64,000 nucleotides of DNA from JBJXGE01 sp046154185. Its GTDB lineage: Bacteria > Planctomycetota > UBA8108 > UBA1146 > JAJFFE01. The notes under the pieces are model-generated. The model was not told the origin of the DNA. It made no database searches and saw nothing but the letters and a program-made list of their open reading frames with translations. Where the stretch lies: the NCBI GenBank assembly GCA_046154185.1, contig JBJXGE010000058.1, positions 124,001 to 188,000 on the forward strand. The letters are read 5' to 3'. This document shows, piece after piece, positions 37,251 through 46,230 of the stretch. Position numbers and translations under genes: made by a program. Numbering within the stretch: position 1 is the first letter of the stretch; each line of letters opens with the position of its first letter.

Positions 37251-38002
37251 TGGTCGCCACGACCTGGCAACCCGTCCCGTCTTCGCTGCCCGCGCTCGGC
37301 GACGATGTGCATATCTGGCGGTCGGCGCTCACGCAATCGCGGCCCGCGTGCGACACGTTACGCGCAACCTTGGCGCCGAGCGAACTCGCGCGGGCGGATC
37401 GCTTCGTGACGGCGGAGCTCACCGATCGCTTTGTCATCGGCCGGGGTTTCCTGCGCGCGGTGCTCGCCCGTTACTTGTCGATCGCGCCGCGCGACATCGA
37501 GTTCTATTACGGTGAACACGGCAAGCCGGCGCTCGCGGCGAGCGAAGCCGCGGCGCCGTTGCGATTCAACTTGTCGCATTCGCACGAGGTCGCACTCCTC
37601 GCAGTGAGCCGAGCACGGCCGCTTGGCATCGATGTCGAGTACGCACGGAAGACGCGCGATCTCGACGACATCGCGTTGAGGTATTTTGCGCACGCCGAAG
37701 TCGCCGCGTATCGCGCGTTGCCCGCGCACCAGCGGCTAGTGGCGTTTTACCAGTGCTGGAGCCGTAAAGAGGCGTACCTGAAAGCCAAGGGGGGTGGATT
37801 GGCGTTTCCGCTCGGCGACTTCACGGTCGCGTTCGGACCCGGCGAAGCGCCGGCACTCCTCACGAGTGCGCTCGATGCCGACGGCGGTCGGAGCTGGTCG
37901 CTCCTCGCCATCGACGCGGGTCCCGGTTACGCCGCCGCCATCGTGACGTCAGCGCCGGCGCCGCGGTTTCACTATTTCAATTGGGTGGTCGGCCCGCGGT
38001 AG
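37250..38002 (+). CDS. Sfp-type 4'-phosphopantetheinyl transferase
   Basis: Transfers phosphopantetheine from CoA to an acyl carrier protein serine. The 250-residue protein carries the Sfp-family motifs FNLSHSHEVALLAVSR, LGIDVEYARK (Mg-binding Asp and Glu) and FYQCWSRKEAYLKAKGGGL (WxxKEAxxK). GTG 37250 overlaps the oleD stop by one base, so it belongs to the same transcript. Pfa systems usually bring their own PPTase (PfaE); here the transferase is present but no ACP is encoded nearby. It ends eight bases before the convergent lplA. Confidence 0.88.
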   Translation: MVATTWQPVPSSLPALGDDVHIWRSALTQSRPACDTLRATLAPSELARADRFVTAELTDRFVIGRGFLRAVLARYLSIAPRDIEFYYGEHGKPALAASEAAAPLRFNLSHSHEVALLAVSRARPLGIDVEYARKTRDLDDIALRYFAHAEVAAYRALPAHQRLVAFYQCWSRKEAYLKAKGGGLAFPLGDFTVAFGPGEAPALLTSALDADGGRSWSLLAIDAGPGYAAAIVTSAPAPRFHYFNWVVGPR

Positions 38003-38010
38003 GATCCGCG

Positions 38011-39000
38011 TCACCACAAGAGCGCCCGCAACTCGCCGGCCGTCAAGCCGCCGAAATAATCCTTGACCGCAACCGCTGCGAGCGCCGCGTCGATCGCGGC
38101 CGCTTCATAGCGCACGCCCCCGAGCCGCGCTTCGAGTTCGGCGACGTCGCGCTCGCCGAGAAAGTCACCAAAGAACCGCACGCTCTGGATGAGGCCCTCG
38201 CGGACGTCGAGCCGGGCGTCGATCTCGCCGATCGCGTAACGTTGCGACCGTTGCACGTTGCACGCGGGTGAGGCGCCGTAGTTCCAACTCCACTGGCGAT
38301 ACTTACTCGCCGCCAGCTCTTCGACGGCCGACCAATCCGCTGCGCTGAGCTCATGCGCTGTCACGCCCCCCACCGCGGCAAAGAGCCCCGCGAGGAGTCG
38401 CTCGCGAAACTCCTCGAGTTCCATCGGCCGCGACAAGAACTCGCTGATATTCGCGACGCGGCTGCGCACACTTTTCAGACCCTTCGATTCAATCTTGCCC
38501 GCGCGCACGCGCAACGCCTCGGACACATTGTCGAGCTGGCTCGCAAAGAGCAGCGTGCCATGGCTGAACATTTTGTGGGCCGTGAAAAACTGCGCGTTGC
38601 CCGAGATCTTGCGACCATCCGCAAGGATGTCGTTGCGGCCCGTCAACTCGGCCGGGACGCCGAGTTCACGCAAGACGCGCACCACCGGCGCTGTGAACTC
38701 CGCGAACTTCAACACGCTGCCGCTGCGATAAGGCTCAATGAAACTGAAATTCAAATTGCCGTGATCGTGATAGACGGCGCCGCCACCGGAGATGCGGCGC
38801 ACAACATGAACGCCGTGTGCCGCCACGTAGTCGGCGTTGATCTCCTCGATCGTGTTCTGGTTCTTGCCGATGATGATCGACGGCTCGTTGACGTAAAACA
38901 GCACGTACTTGCCGGCGGCCGGCAGGTTCCGCACGCAAAACTCTTCGAGCGCCAAATTCAAATACGGATCGTGGCCACCGCGATTGTCGAGAAACTGCAT
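38011..39000 (-). CDS. lplA: Lipoate-protein ligase A
   Basis: Activates free lipoate with ATP and attaches it to lipoyl domains of 2-oxoacid dehydrogenases and GcvH. The 329-residue protein has NEPSIIIGKNQNTIEEIN, HVVRRISGGGAVYHDHGNLNFSFI (the RRxSGGG motif) and DILADGRKISGNAQ with the catalytic Lys. The C-terminal domain of two-domain LplA appears present (LFAAVGGVTAHELSAADWSA). ATG 39000 has GGAAGAG upstream. The Nudix gene ends six bases before it, suggesting an operon. Confidence 0.9.
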   Translation of the reverse strand: MQFLDNRGGHDPYLNLALEEFCVRNLPAAGKYVLFYVNEPSIIIGKNQNTIEEINADYVAAHGVHVVRRISGGGAVYHDHGNLNFSFIEPYRSGSVLKFAEFTAPVVRVLRELGVPAELTGRNDILADGRKISGNAQFFTAHKMFSHGTLLFASQLDNVSEALRVRAGKIESKGLKSVRSRVANISEFLSRPMELEEFRERLLAGLFAAVGGVTAHELSAADWSAVEELAASKYRQWSWNYGASPACNVQRSQRYAIGEIDARLDVREGLIQSVRFFGDFLGERDVAELEARLGGVRYEAAAIDAALAAVAVKDYFGGLTAGELRALLW

Positions 39001-39006
39001 TGCATT

Positions 39007-39570
39007 TCACTCTTCCGCGCGTGACGTTGCCGAATGGAGCGCATCGTAAAGCGCTAGCGCTGAGATCGTCATCCCATCCCACACTGCGCCGCTCGCGATC
39101 TCGCGGCGTAGCTCGGCAATTGCGAGCGGAACGACTTCGATCTCTTCGGTCTCTTCTGGCGCCGCTTCGACGCGTTCAAGACCCGTCGCAAGAAATACCT
39201 GGCAATATTCGTTGGAGACGCCGTTGTAGGGCGCGAACTGACCGATGCGCTGCCAGTCACGCGCGACATAGCCGCCCTCTTCGCGCAACTCGGCGCGCGC
39301 GTTCGCGAGCGCTTCGATGCCTTCTTTGAGACCACCGGCGGGAAACTCGAGACTCGTGCGTTGGAATAGGTAGCGAAACTGGCGCACGAGCACGAAGCGA
39401 CCATCGTCGAGACGCGGCACCACCATTGTCGACCCGGGAATATCGACGTACGTATAGACGCCCGTGGCGCCGGTCGGCAACACGTAACTATCACGCGACA
39501 TCTTGTACCAGGGGTTTTGCAACACCGGCTCTTTGGAGATCTGTTGCCACTTGCGGTGCGGGAGCGTCAA
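39007..39570 (-). CDS. Nudix hydrolase, ADP-ribose pyrophosphatase-like
   Basis: Hydrolyses a nucleoside diphosphate linked to another moiety, probably ADP-ribose. The 187-residue length and the FPAGGLKEGIEALANA...ELREEGGY segment match this group. The Nudix box is recognisable, with the metal-binding EE pair, but the spacing to the upstream Glu is one residue off and the usual Arg is Ala, so catalysis could be altered. TTG 39570 is well supported by AAAGGA five bases upstream. It sits between an M32 peptidase and lplA on one strand. Confidence 0.78.
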   Translation of the reverse strand: MTLPHRKWQQISKEPVLQNPWYKMSRDSYVLPTGATGVYTYVDIPGSTMVVPRLDDGRFVLVRQFRYLFQRTSLEFPAGGLKEGIEALANARAELREEGGYVARDWQRIGQFAPYNGVSNEYCQVFLATGLERVEAAPEETEEIEVVPLAIAELRREIASGAVWDGMTISALALYDALHSATSRAEE

Positions 39571-39603
39571 GCGAGTCCTTTCGCGACGTCGACGGACGAT
39601 GCG

Positions 39604-41115
39604 TCAGCGATAGATATCGCCGAGCTTCTGCTCCAAGTAACGCAAGAGACCCGCTGGATCGAGTTCACGGCCAGTGACTTCACGACAAAGCTGCGCCGCC
39701 GGCGTGATCGCACCGCGCACATGGATCCGCTCCCGCAACCACTCGCGTAGCGGAGCCAGTTGCCCGCGCTCGATTTTCGCAGCGAGCCCGGGCAGTTCGC
39801 GTTCCGCCGTCTCGTAAAATTGCGCGGCGTAGAGATTGCCGAGAAAGTAGGTCGGAAAGTAGCCAAAAGCGCCGGTTGACCAGTGCACATCCTGCAGTAC
39901 GCCCAGCGTGTCATTCGGCGGCGTGATGCCGAGATCCGCTTGCATGCGCGCGTTCCACTCGCGCGGCAGTTCGGCGACCGGCAGCGTGCCATCGAAGAGC
40001 CGCTGCTCGAGCTCGAAGCGCAACATGATGTGGAGATTGTAGGTGACTTCGTCGGCCTCCACGCGGATGAGCGATGGCCGCACGACGTTGATGCCGCGCA
40101 GAAACGTGTCGACGTCGACATCGTCCAACGTGCCGGGGAATGCCTCTTTGAGTTTCGGCAGGTAATGGCGCCAAAACGGGCGGCTGCGCGCGACGATGTT
40201 CTCCCACGTCCGCGACTGCGACTCGTGGATTCCCATCGAAGCCGCTTCGGCGAGCGGTGTGCCTTCCTCCGCGGGCGCGAAGCCTTGCTCGTAGAGCGCG
40301 TGCCCGCCTTCATGGATGATCCCGAACAACGCCGGTTTGAGGTCGTTGTCGCGGTAGCGCGTCGTCACGCGTACATCGCTCGGCGCGCCGATACTCGTGC
40401 AAAAAGGGTGCGCGCTTTGCCCAATCACGCCGCGTTCGAAATCCATCCCGATGCCGCGCAGCAGCAATTCGCCGAATGCGCGCTGCGTGGCCGGCGGAAA
40501 ACTGCGACTCAAGAAGTCGACGCGCGCCAGCGCGCAGATCGGACCGTAACGCTGAACGAGCGCGACGAGTCCCGGCCGCACCGCGGCGCAGAGCCGTTGA
40601 ATATCGGCGGCCTTGGTGCCGGGCTCGAACTCGTCAATCAACGCGTCGTACAGTGATTGTCCGGGTGCGCGCAGATGCTCCGCCATACGGCGGCGCACCG
40701 CGATGTTCTTCTCGAGGTAAGGTCGAAACATCGCAAAGTCGTTGGCGGCGCGCGCGCGTTGCCAAACGCTTTGCGCTTCCGAGGTCACGCGCGCGAGCTC
40801 TTCCGCCAACTCCGCCGGAACGCGCGTCCGTCGATCAAAGCGCCGGCGCACTTCGCGCACGAATGCCGGCGCGCGCCGATCGGACTCGGCGGCGGCGACT
40901 TGCTCCGCGGCCGCGACCAACCGTCCGAATTCTTCAGAGCTGTAACGCCGATGAATCAGCTCGGCCAATTCGCCGCGCGCGGCGGCCCGGCTGCGAGCGG
41001 CGCCGACCGGCATGAGCGTTTCTTGATCCCAGTCGAGCAAATTGAGCGCGGCTTCGAGCCGGGCATTGCGTTTGAGTTGCTGCGTCAGCGCGACGAGCGC
41101 GGGAAGTTGGAACAT
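39604..41115 (-). CDS. M32 metallocarboxypeptidase (carboxypeptidase Taq family)
   Basis: Zinc carboxypeptidase of the cytoplasm, 503 residues, the usual M32 length. The HExxH motif is in IHEGGHALYEQGF, followed by the conserved GIHESQSRTWENIV that supplies the third ligand Glu. Early conserved sequence LNLLDWDQETLMPVGAARSRA and TRYRDNDLKPALFGI support the family. ATG 41115 is chosen because AGAGGA precedes it and it begins the family's N-terminus; the frame is open further upstream. The Nudix gene follows 33 bases later. Confidence 0.9.
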   Translation of the reverse strand: MFQLPALVALTQQLKRNARLEAALNLLDWDQETLMPVGAARSRAAARGELAELIHRRYSSEEFGRLVAAAEQVAAAESDRRAPAFVREVRRRFDRRTRVPAELAEELARVTSEAQSVWQRARAANDFAMFRPYLEKNIAVRRRMAEHLRAPGQSLYDALIDEFEPGTKAADIQRLCAAVRPGLVALVQRYGPICALARVDFLSRSFPPATQRAFGELLLRGIGMDFERGVIGQSAHPFCTSIGAPSDVRVTTRYRDNDLKPALFGIIHEGGHALYEQGFAPAEEGTPLAEAASMGIHESQSRTWENIVARSRPFWRHYLPKLKEAFPGTLDDVDVDTFLRGINVVRPSLIRVEADEVTYNLHIMLRFELEQRLFDGTLPVAELPREWNARMQADLGITPPNDTLGVLQDVHWSTGAFGYFPTYFLGNLYAAQFYETAERELPGLAAKIERGQLAPLREWLRERIHVRGAITPAAQLCREVTGRELDPAGLLRYLEQKLGDIYR

Positions 41116-41212
41116 CGGCGATCCTCTTCTCGAATTCAAAGCGTTGGATGAACGCCGCGAGGCTACAAGAAGTCGACGCTGGACTCCAGAAGCTGAGGGC
41201 GAAACAAGAGGT

Positions 41213-41659
41213 TCACTCGCGTTCCGCTCGACTGCCGCCGAGGCGCGCCGCGAGTGAGCGAGCGCGCGGATCGGGGTCGGTCGCCGCGACGCGCCGAAGC
41301 GTTGCCTCCGCCTCCGCGCCGCCGAGTCGCGCGAGCGCTTCCAAAATCCCACACCGCACCGCGGGGTCGGGATCGACCGAGAGCGCGGCGAGGCGCGGCA
41401 CGGCCGCGGTCGTTCGCCGCTCCGCGAGTGCGAGCGCCGCCGCTTGGGCGCGGGCCGCTGCAGCGAGGTCGTCCGGCATCGCGATACGCGCGTCGAGAAT
41501 TCGCAAGAGCGGTTCGTCGAGACGCGGGTCCGTACTGCGCCCGGCGCGCCGGATGAGATCGGGACTCACGGCTGTGTCGCCAAGCAGTAGCGGTCGAAAG
41601 GGCGAGCAGCCGCCGCCGAACGTCAGCAGAAACAAAACGGCCGCCGCGCGCGCGCTCAT
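41213..41659 (-). CDS. Small HEAT-repeat lipoprotein
   Basis: A 148-residue probable lipoprotein. The signal (MSARAAAVLFLLTFGGGC) ends in a lipobox-like GGGC. The rest is Ala/Arg-rich helical sequence with two or three HEAT-like repeats (AAVPRLAALSVDPDPAVRCG, EATLRRVAATDPDPRARSLA). ATG 41659 overlaps the stop of thymidine kinase by four bases (ATGA), indicating coupling. Function unknown; HEAT repeats suggest protein binding. Confidence 0.65.
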   Translation of the reverse strand: MSARAAAVLFLLTFGGGCSPFRPLLLGDTAVSPDLIRRAGRSTDPRLDEPLLRILDARIAMPDDLAAAARAQAAALALAERRTTAAVPRLAALSVDPDPAVRCGILEALARLGGAEAEATLRRVAATDPDPRARSLAARLGGSRAERE

Positions 41660-42279
41660 TCGGTCGCCCCAGAGTTCGGTAGCGCGAGTTCGTGCAGAGT
41701 CGCGAGTTCGAGCTGCTCCATGTAGTGACAGTAACACGCGGGCAAATACGTCTCTTCGGCGCCGAGTTGTTTAGATGGGCCGGCCAACGTTGCGACACCG
41801 CCCTGGTGCTTGAGATTGAAGACGCCCTTGCGATTGCAAAAGGCACAGGTGGTTTTGATCTCCTCGATGGAGTCGGCGAGCTCGAAGAGGCGCAAACTGC
41901 CGGCGAACGCGCGCGTGCGGAAGTCGGCGCGCAGACCGTAACAGATGACGGGCGTGTTGCAGCGCCGAGTGAGCTCACGCAACTGATCCACGACGGCGAC
42001 AGACAAGAACTGCGCTTCGTCGACCAAAATGCAGTCGTAGCCGAGGAGCTGCGTGTAGTCGAGCCGCGTGCGATCGTCGAGCACATGCCCGGCCGTCCGG
42101 CTGAGGCCGGCGCGCGACACCACTTCCCCGGCGCCGAACCGCGTGTCGAAGCCGGGCTTCATCACGAGCACCCGTTTCCCCTGACGCTCGTAGTTGTGCG
42201 CGACTGCCAGCAGGTTGAGCGACTTCGCGCTCCCGACGGTGCCGTATCGAAAATAGAGTTTCGCCACCCAACCCCCCAT
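41656..42279 (-). CDS. tdk: Thymidine kinase
   Basis: Phosphorylates thymidine for the salvage pathway. The 207-residue type II TK has the P-loop FRYGTVGSAKSLNLL (Ala where the second Gly of GKS is common), DCILVDEAQFLS, the ICYGLRADFRTRAF lid region and a zinc site (CAFCNRKG and PACYCHY). ATG 42279 is chosen as the first ATG before the P-loop; TTG 42300 and GTG 42267 are also in frame. It leads a two-gene unit with a HEAT lipoprotein. Confidence 0.88.
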   Translation of the reverse strand: MGGWVAKLYFRYGTVGSAKSLNLLAVAHNYERQGKRVLVMKPGFDTRFGAGEVVSRAGLSRTAGHVLDDRTRLDYTQLLGYDCILVDEAQFLSVAVVDQLRELTRRCNTPVICYGLRADFRTRAFAGSLRLFELADSIEEIKTTCAFCNRKGVFNLKHQGGVATLAGPSKQLGAEETYLPACYCHYMEQLELATLHELALPNSGATE

Positions 42280-42587
42280 CCGGCCGTTCCCGCTCACCAA
42301 ACCATTGCACGCCTCGTGCTCGTTCGTGTCTATCTACCCGATGACAGCGCGAGCGGAAACCCGCGCTAGCGTCAGGTTGCGACGCGAATTCGACCTGGAC
42401 ATTCGTTCGACGGCGAGAGATTCTTCCCGGCACGCAATTTGGCGGCGGGTACAATCCCGGCCGTTCCAATCGATTTCAGGCCCAAGATCCACGTGATAAA
42501 TCACGTGCAAGCGGTGCGATGCCAGCGGCAACTCCAAGATGGGGTGCCAGGTTGAATCGACACCCGAGCGAATCAGGAGCGTGGGGA
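42280..42587. other. Divergent intergenic region with palindrome
   Basis: This 308-base gap between thymidine kinase (minus) and a lipoprotein (plus) has no convincing gene. It holds a TACAAT -10-like hexamer (42450-42455) and an 18-bp palindrome described separately. Confidence 0.4.
42490..42507 (+). promoter_or_regulatory. 18-bp perfect palindrome upstream of lipoprotein gene
   Basis: CACGTGATAAATCACGTG (two 8-base arms around AA) lies about 80 bases before the lipoprotein ATG and 35 bases after a TACAAT hexamer. It looks like an operator for a dimeric regulator or a short hairpin in the 5' leader; no regulator gene is nearby. Confidence 0.4.
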
Positions 42588-43301
42588 ATGAACGGTTCGA
42601 GGGGAATGTCACACGGCAATACTGGCGGTCGAGTGAGCGGCAGATGTCGCCTCGCCGTGCCAGCATTCGTGGTGTTCGGAGCGCTCGTCGCTAGCGGCTG
42701 TGCGTCTTTTGCGCCGCGACCACTGCCGCGCGAGACGGCGGACGGCATGCCGTACCAAACGACCGATCCCGGCGGCATCATTTTCGGCGTCCGACTACCG
42801 GAGAGCGCCGAAGATGTTCAGCGCCAATTCGGGCGCGACTTGTTGGGCATCAACATCCTGCCCGTCCAGGTCGGACTCTTGCTGCGGAAGAACTGTACGA
42901 AAGACTTCGTCGTTGACCCGCGCAGTTGCATGCTCGAGTACGAGGACGGAACGAGTCTCACGCACATCGATTACAAGCTGGTCAAGGAACGCGCCTATTT
43001 TTCGCAATGGCGCTCGCTGCCGGCGTGGCTCTTCTTGTTGCCGGGGTTTTTCAGCTCAAGCAGCATCAGCGCCGCGAACGAAAAGATGTTGCAGACTTAC
43101 CGCGAGATGGAGTTGGTGGAGCGCATCACGCTGCGCAACAACACTTCCAAGGCGACGGAAGAAGGTCACAACGGCGTGCTGTTCTTCACGTCGGACAAGC
43201 CGATCGATTTGCCGAGGCTGCGCCAAGGGGGTTGGATTCAACTCACCGCGACGATTGAAGAGGGCGGCAGCATACCGCAAGAATTGAAGATCATTTTCTG
43301 A
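42588..43301 (+). CDS. Predicted outer-envelope lipoprotein, unknown function
   Basis: Unrecognised 237-residue lipoprotein. A signal segment (LAVPAFVVFGALVASGC) ends with the lipobox VASGC. The mature part has PYQTTDPGGIIFGVRLP, a hydrophobic stretch near the middle (LPAWLFLLPGFFSSSS) that could be an amphipathic or membrane-associated helix, and beta-rich ends (GWIQLTATIEEGGSIPQELK). ATG 42588 follows GGGGA; ATG 42606 also has GGGGA and would fit the signal peptide. A larger lipoprotein gene follows 50 bases later on the same strand. Confidence 0.65.
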   Translation: MNGSRGMSHGNTGGRVSGRCRLAVPAFVVFGALVASGCASFAPRPLPRETADGMPYQTTDPGGIIFGVRLPESAEDVQRQFGRDLLGINILPVQVGLLLRKNCTKDFVVDPRSCMLEYEDGTSLTHIDYKLVKERAYFSQWRSLPAWLFLLPGFFSSSSISAANEKMLQTYREMELVERITLRNNTSKATEEGHNGVLFFTSDKPIDLPRLRQGGWIQLTATIEEGGSIPQELKIIF

Positions 43302-43351
43302 GTTCGGCCGTCAGCGGCCGTCCCGAGCGAAGAGCTCTTGAAAGAGGAGTC

Positions 43352-46180
43352 ATGGCGGTAAAGGTGCGGATCGTGTTTCCGGCATTGGGCGCGCTCAGCC
43401 TGGCGCTCTCTGCTTGCTCGGCGCCCCCACCCAAATTTCGGGGCACGCTGCGCAGCGCCGACGAGAAATTTGTCGGCCAGGATTACGGCGCCGCGCTCGA
43501 GAACTACTTGGCGGCGCTGGACCAAGTCGCGGCGGAACAAGAGAAGACGCGGGAGCGCGCGCGCGCCGAAGTGCTCGTCGCCGAGATCAGGGTCGGCCGG
43601 TGTCACCAGCAGTTGGGCGCCGCGCGGAAGGCCGTCGACGTATTGCAGTCGCTCGAAGCACGCGTCGAGCAGAGCGGGCTCGATGCCGCGCTGCGCTCGG
43701 AGTACTACTTCTCCTTCGCACAAGCACTCAGCGATCACGCCCGCAACAGCGAGCCGGTGTTCCTCGGCGATGGCGTGGCGCAACGCGCTCGGCGCACCGA
43801 ACTCGGCACCGGTCCCGCGAAACACTACGAACAAGCGCGCAATCTCTACCGCAAAGTCACGCAAGTCGCGGGTTCGGCTCCGAGTCCACTCCTTTACGAC
43901 TCGGTGTACGGACTCGGGTTTTGTTATTTACGCCTCGGAATTCTGCATGGCAACAACGCGCAAGAACTGCAAAGCGCCGCGGAACAGTTCGATCGCTGCC
44001 AACAGCTCGCGCGCGATCCCGCGACGCTCGGCGGCGCGGACGCGGAACTCCGGGCACAACACCTCAACTTTGGTCGCGGCCGGCTGACGCTGGCGCTCGC
44101 GAATGACAAGCTCAGCGCCACGGGACTGGAAGCGGTTTACAAGCAGCTCAGCGCCCTCCATGCGGGTCAGAAGAAACGCAACTTCGATCTGCACATCGCG
44201 TATCGCGACATGCTCGATACCGTCAATTCGTACGACAACCCGGGTAAGGTCGAAGCGATCAGTACGGCGGACCCCGACCATGGCCGGATAAGGCAAACTC
44301 TGTGTAGCCAGATGATCGAGTGGTTGCGCGAGTACTATCGCCTGGCGCCGTCGCCGGGGCAGGAGTGGAAGGAATTTCGCGCGCGACTCAAGGACTACTT
44401 CGCGAGCCACGACAAGTGGACTCAAGACCAGCAATTCGCAAAATCGTCACTCGACGCAGCCCGCCGCTTGCACGCGGAGATCGGCGTTTCCGTGGAGCGT
44501 TTTCGCCGCGTGCAAACCGATCTCGAAAAAGTGAACGAGGAGCTCAAGCAGGCCGCCGAATATCGCCAAGTGCGCAGCCTGCTGCAGCCGCGCTTCGTGC
44601 GCGCACTCATCGAGCAATCGCGCGTCTTGATGCTGGTGGGTAACTACGAAGCCGCTGAACGCGCGGTGGTCGACGCCGGTCGACTCTGTGAGCCCCTTTA
44701 CGTCGAAAGTCACGACAGTCTGCACATGGACTGCGACAAGCAGCTCGATCGGATCAAAGGAAGCCGCGCGCTCGCCGAGCTGAGGAAAAACATCGAAAAC
44801 GTCATGGCGCTCGACGATGGCGCGCAACAAGCCACGCAACTCCTCGCCGATGCGAAACGCGAGAAGACTGTCCTGCTGGGCGATGAGTTCCGCAGTCAGT
44901 TTCTCCAGCTCGAGTCGGACGTGACCAAAAAAGGCGGCGCGATGGCGGACGCTCACCGCTGTCAGATCGACTACGCGAACGCCAAGAACGCGAGTCAACG
45001 GCTCGAAATCGCCAAGCTCTTCGACAAGATTGTCTCGGACAATCAGATCGATTCGCTCGAAGTCGACGCCAAACGACTCTTGGCGCGAACTTTTTACGAG
45101 AACGACCTCAAGCAAAACTGTCTCGATGCCATCGAAGCGATCGCGACGCCTAATCAAACGGATCAGATGATGAAAGGCATCGTGCTCCACGAACGCAACG
45201 ACCATGAAAAAGCCGCGCCGATCCTCAACAAGATCGACCCGTCGGTTTTCAGCAGCAGCGGCGCGGAAAATGAACGCAAGGGCCTGCTCGCGATGGCCGT
45301 TTCGAATCTGCGTTTGCCGCAGCCGGACCCGGATCATAGTTATCAGGCGTACGCGACCTTGGTCGAGCGCCATCCGGAAGTGAAGAATGACCAAACCATC
45401 GTCCGTGGACTGATTCAATGCTGCAGTTTGAAGTTGGCCCGACCCGACGCCGACTTTGGCCAGCGTAAAGTTTGGCGCGAGAACTGGCGACGTTGGGAGC
45501 CGGACAATAAGGAGAACCAGCGCGAGCTGATTCGACTCAATTACGCTGAAGGCCAGCGGCTCCTCAAATCGGAAACCAAAACGGCCGCCCTGCCGGTCTT
45601 TGAAGCGGCCTATCTTGATCTTGTGACCTACCTGAAGAGCGCTGCCTTGGCATCGCTGCCCGCCCCTGACCAAGACATGGCGGGCAGACTCGTCGCCTGC
45701 TTCGGCGACTACGCTCCACTCGCCGTCAATCGCTCGTGGCATTACACGCTAGAAGACGGTTCGAGCGAGGAGCAGCGCGTTTTGGAAGGCTCGCTCCAAC
45801 GCTTCACCGTGTCGATCAAGTTCGGTGGCGAGACGGACATTCAAGAGTGGACGAAGCTCACCGAAGATCGCACGTTGTTGCGCGGCGCGCGCGGCGGCGG
45901 CGAGCGAATTCGACCGCTCCTGATTGGGGTTCCGAATCCCGAAGAAGACCTGCCCTACAAGAAGGAAGAAGCGGGCCAAGTCATCGCGGTCATGGAAGTC
46001 GGTGTCGAGTTTCAAAGCGGCGTCGGCAAACACGAGAACTGCATCAAAGTGCGGGTCAGCCGCCAAGGCGCGCCGGAGTACCGCGAGTACACACTGGCGC
46101 CGGGAATCGGCATCGTGCACGAACACGATTCGGCGACCGGGCGCAAGAAACGCCTCGCGAGCATCTACCCGGCGTTGTGA
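43352..46180 (+). CDS. Large TPR-rich lipoprotein
   Basis: A 942-residue predicted lipoprotein (signal VRIVFPALGALSLALSAC). Most of the chain is helical, with TPR-like segments (FVGQDYGAALENYLAALDQV, GQARKAVDVL-like repeats, YGLGFCYLRLGILHGNNAQE). A coiled-coil-prone central part spans roughly residues 360-560. The C-terminal ~200 residues switch to beta-rich sequence (AVNRSWHYTLEDGSSEEQRV, VMEVGVEFQSGVGKHENCIK, YTLAPGIGIVHEHD). Function unknown; such proteins often scaffold envelope complexes. ATG 43352 follows AAGAGGAG. It lies 50 bases before the selenoprotein gene. Confidence 0.7.
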   Translation: MAVKVRIVFPALGALSLALSACSAPPPKFRGTLRSADEKFVGQDYGAALENYLAALDQVAAEQEKTRERARAEVLVAEIRVGRCHQQLGAARKAVDVLQSLEARVEQSGLDAALRSEYYFSFAQALSDHARNSEPVFLGDGVAQRARRTELGTGPAKHYEQARNLYRKVTQVAGSAPSPLLYDSVYGLGFCYLRLGILHGNNAQELQSAAEQFDRCQQLARDPATLGGADAELRAQHLNFGRGRLTLALANDKLSATGLEAVYKQLSALHAGQKKRNFDLHIAYRDMLDTVNSYDNPGKVEAISTADPDHGRIRQTLCSQMIEWLREYYRLAPSPGQEWKEFRARLKDYFASHDKWTQDQQFAKSSLDAARRLHAEIGVSVERFRRVQTDLEKVNEELKQAAEYRQVRSLLQPRFVRALIEQSRVLMLVGNYEAAERAVVDAGRLCEPLYVESHDSLHMDCDKQLDRIKGSRALAELRKNIENVMALDDGAQQATQLLADAKREKTVLLGDEFRSQFLQLESDVTKKGGAMADAHRCQIDYANAKNASQRLEIAKLFDKIVSDNQIDSLEVDAKRLLARTFYENDLKQNCLDAIEAIATPNQTDQMMKGIVLHERNDHEKAAPILNKIDPSVFSSSGAENERKGLLAMAVSNLRLPQPDPDHSYQAYATLVERHPEVKNDQTIVRGLIQCCSLKLARPDADFGQRKVWRENWRRWEPDNKENQRELIRLNYAEGQRLLKSETKTAALPVFEAAYLDLVTYLKSAALASLPAPDQDMAGRLVACFGDYAPLAVNRSWHYTLEDGSSEEQRVLEGSLQRFTVSIKFGGETDIQEWTKLTEDRTLLRGARGGGERIRPLLIGVPNPEEDLPYKKEEAGQVIAVMEVGVEFQSGVGKHENCIKVRVSRQGAPEYREYTLAPGIGIVHEHDSATGRKKRLASIYPAL

Positions 46181-46230
46181 TGTGAAAGCGGCTGGATTCC
46201 GCACCGCGTTCGACCGTGACAGGACCAAGA

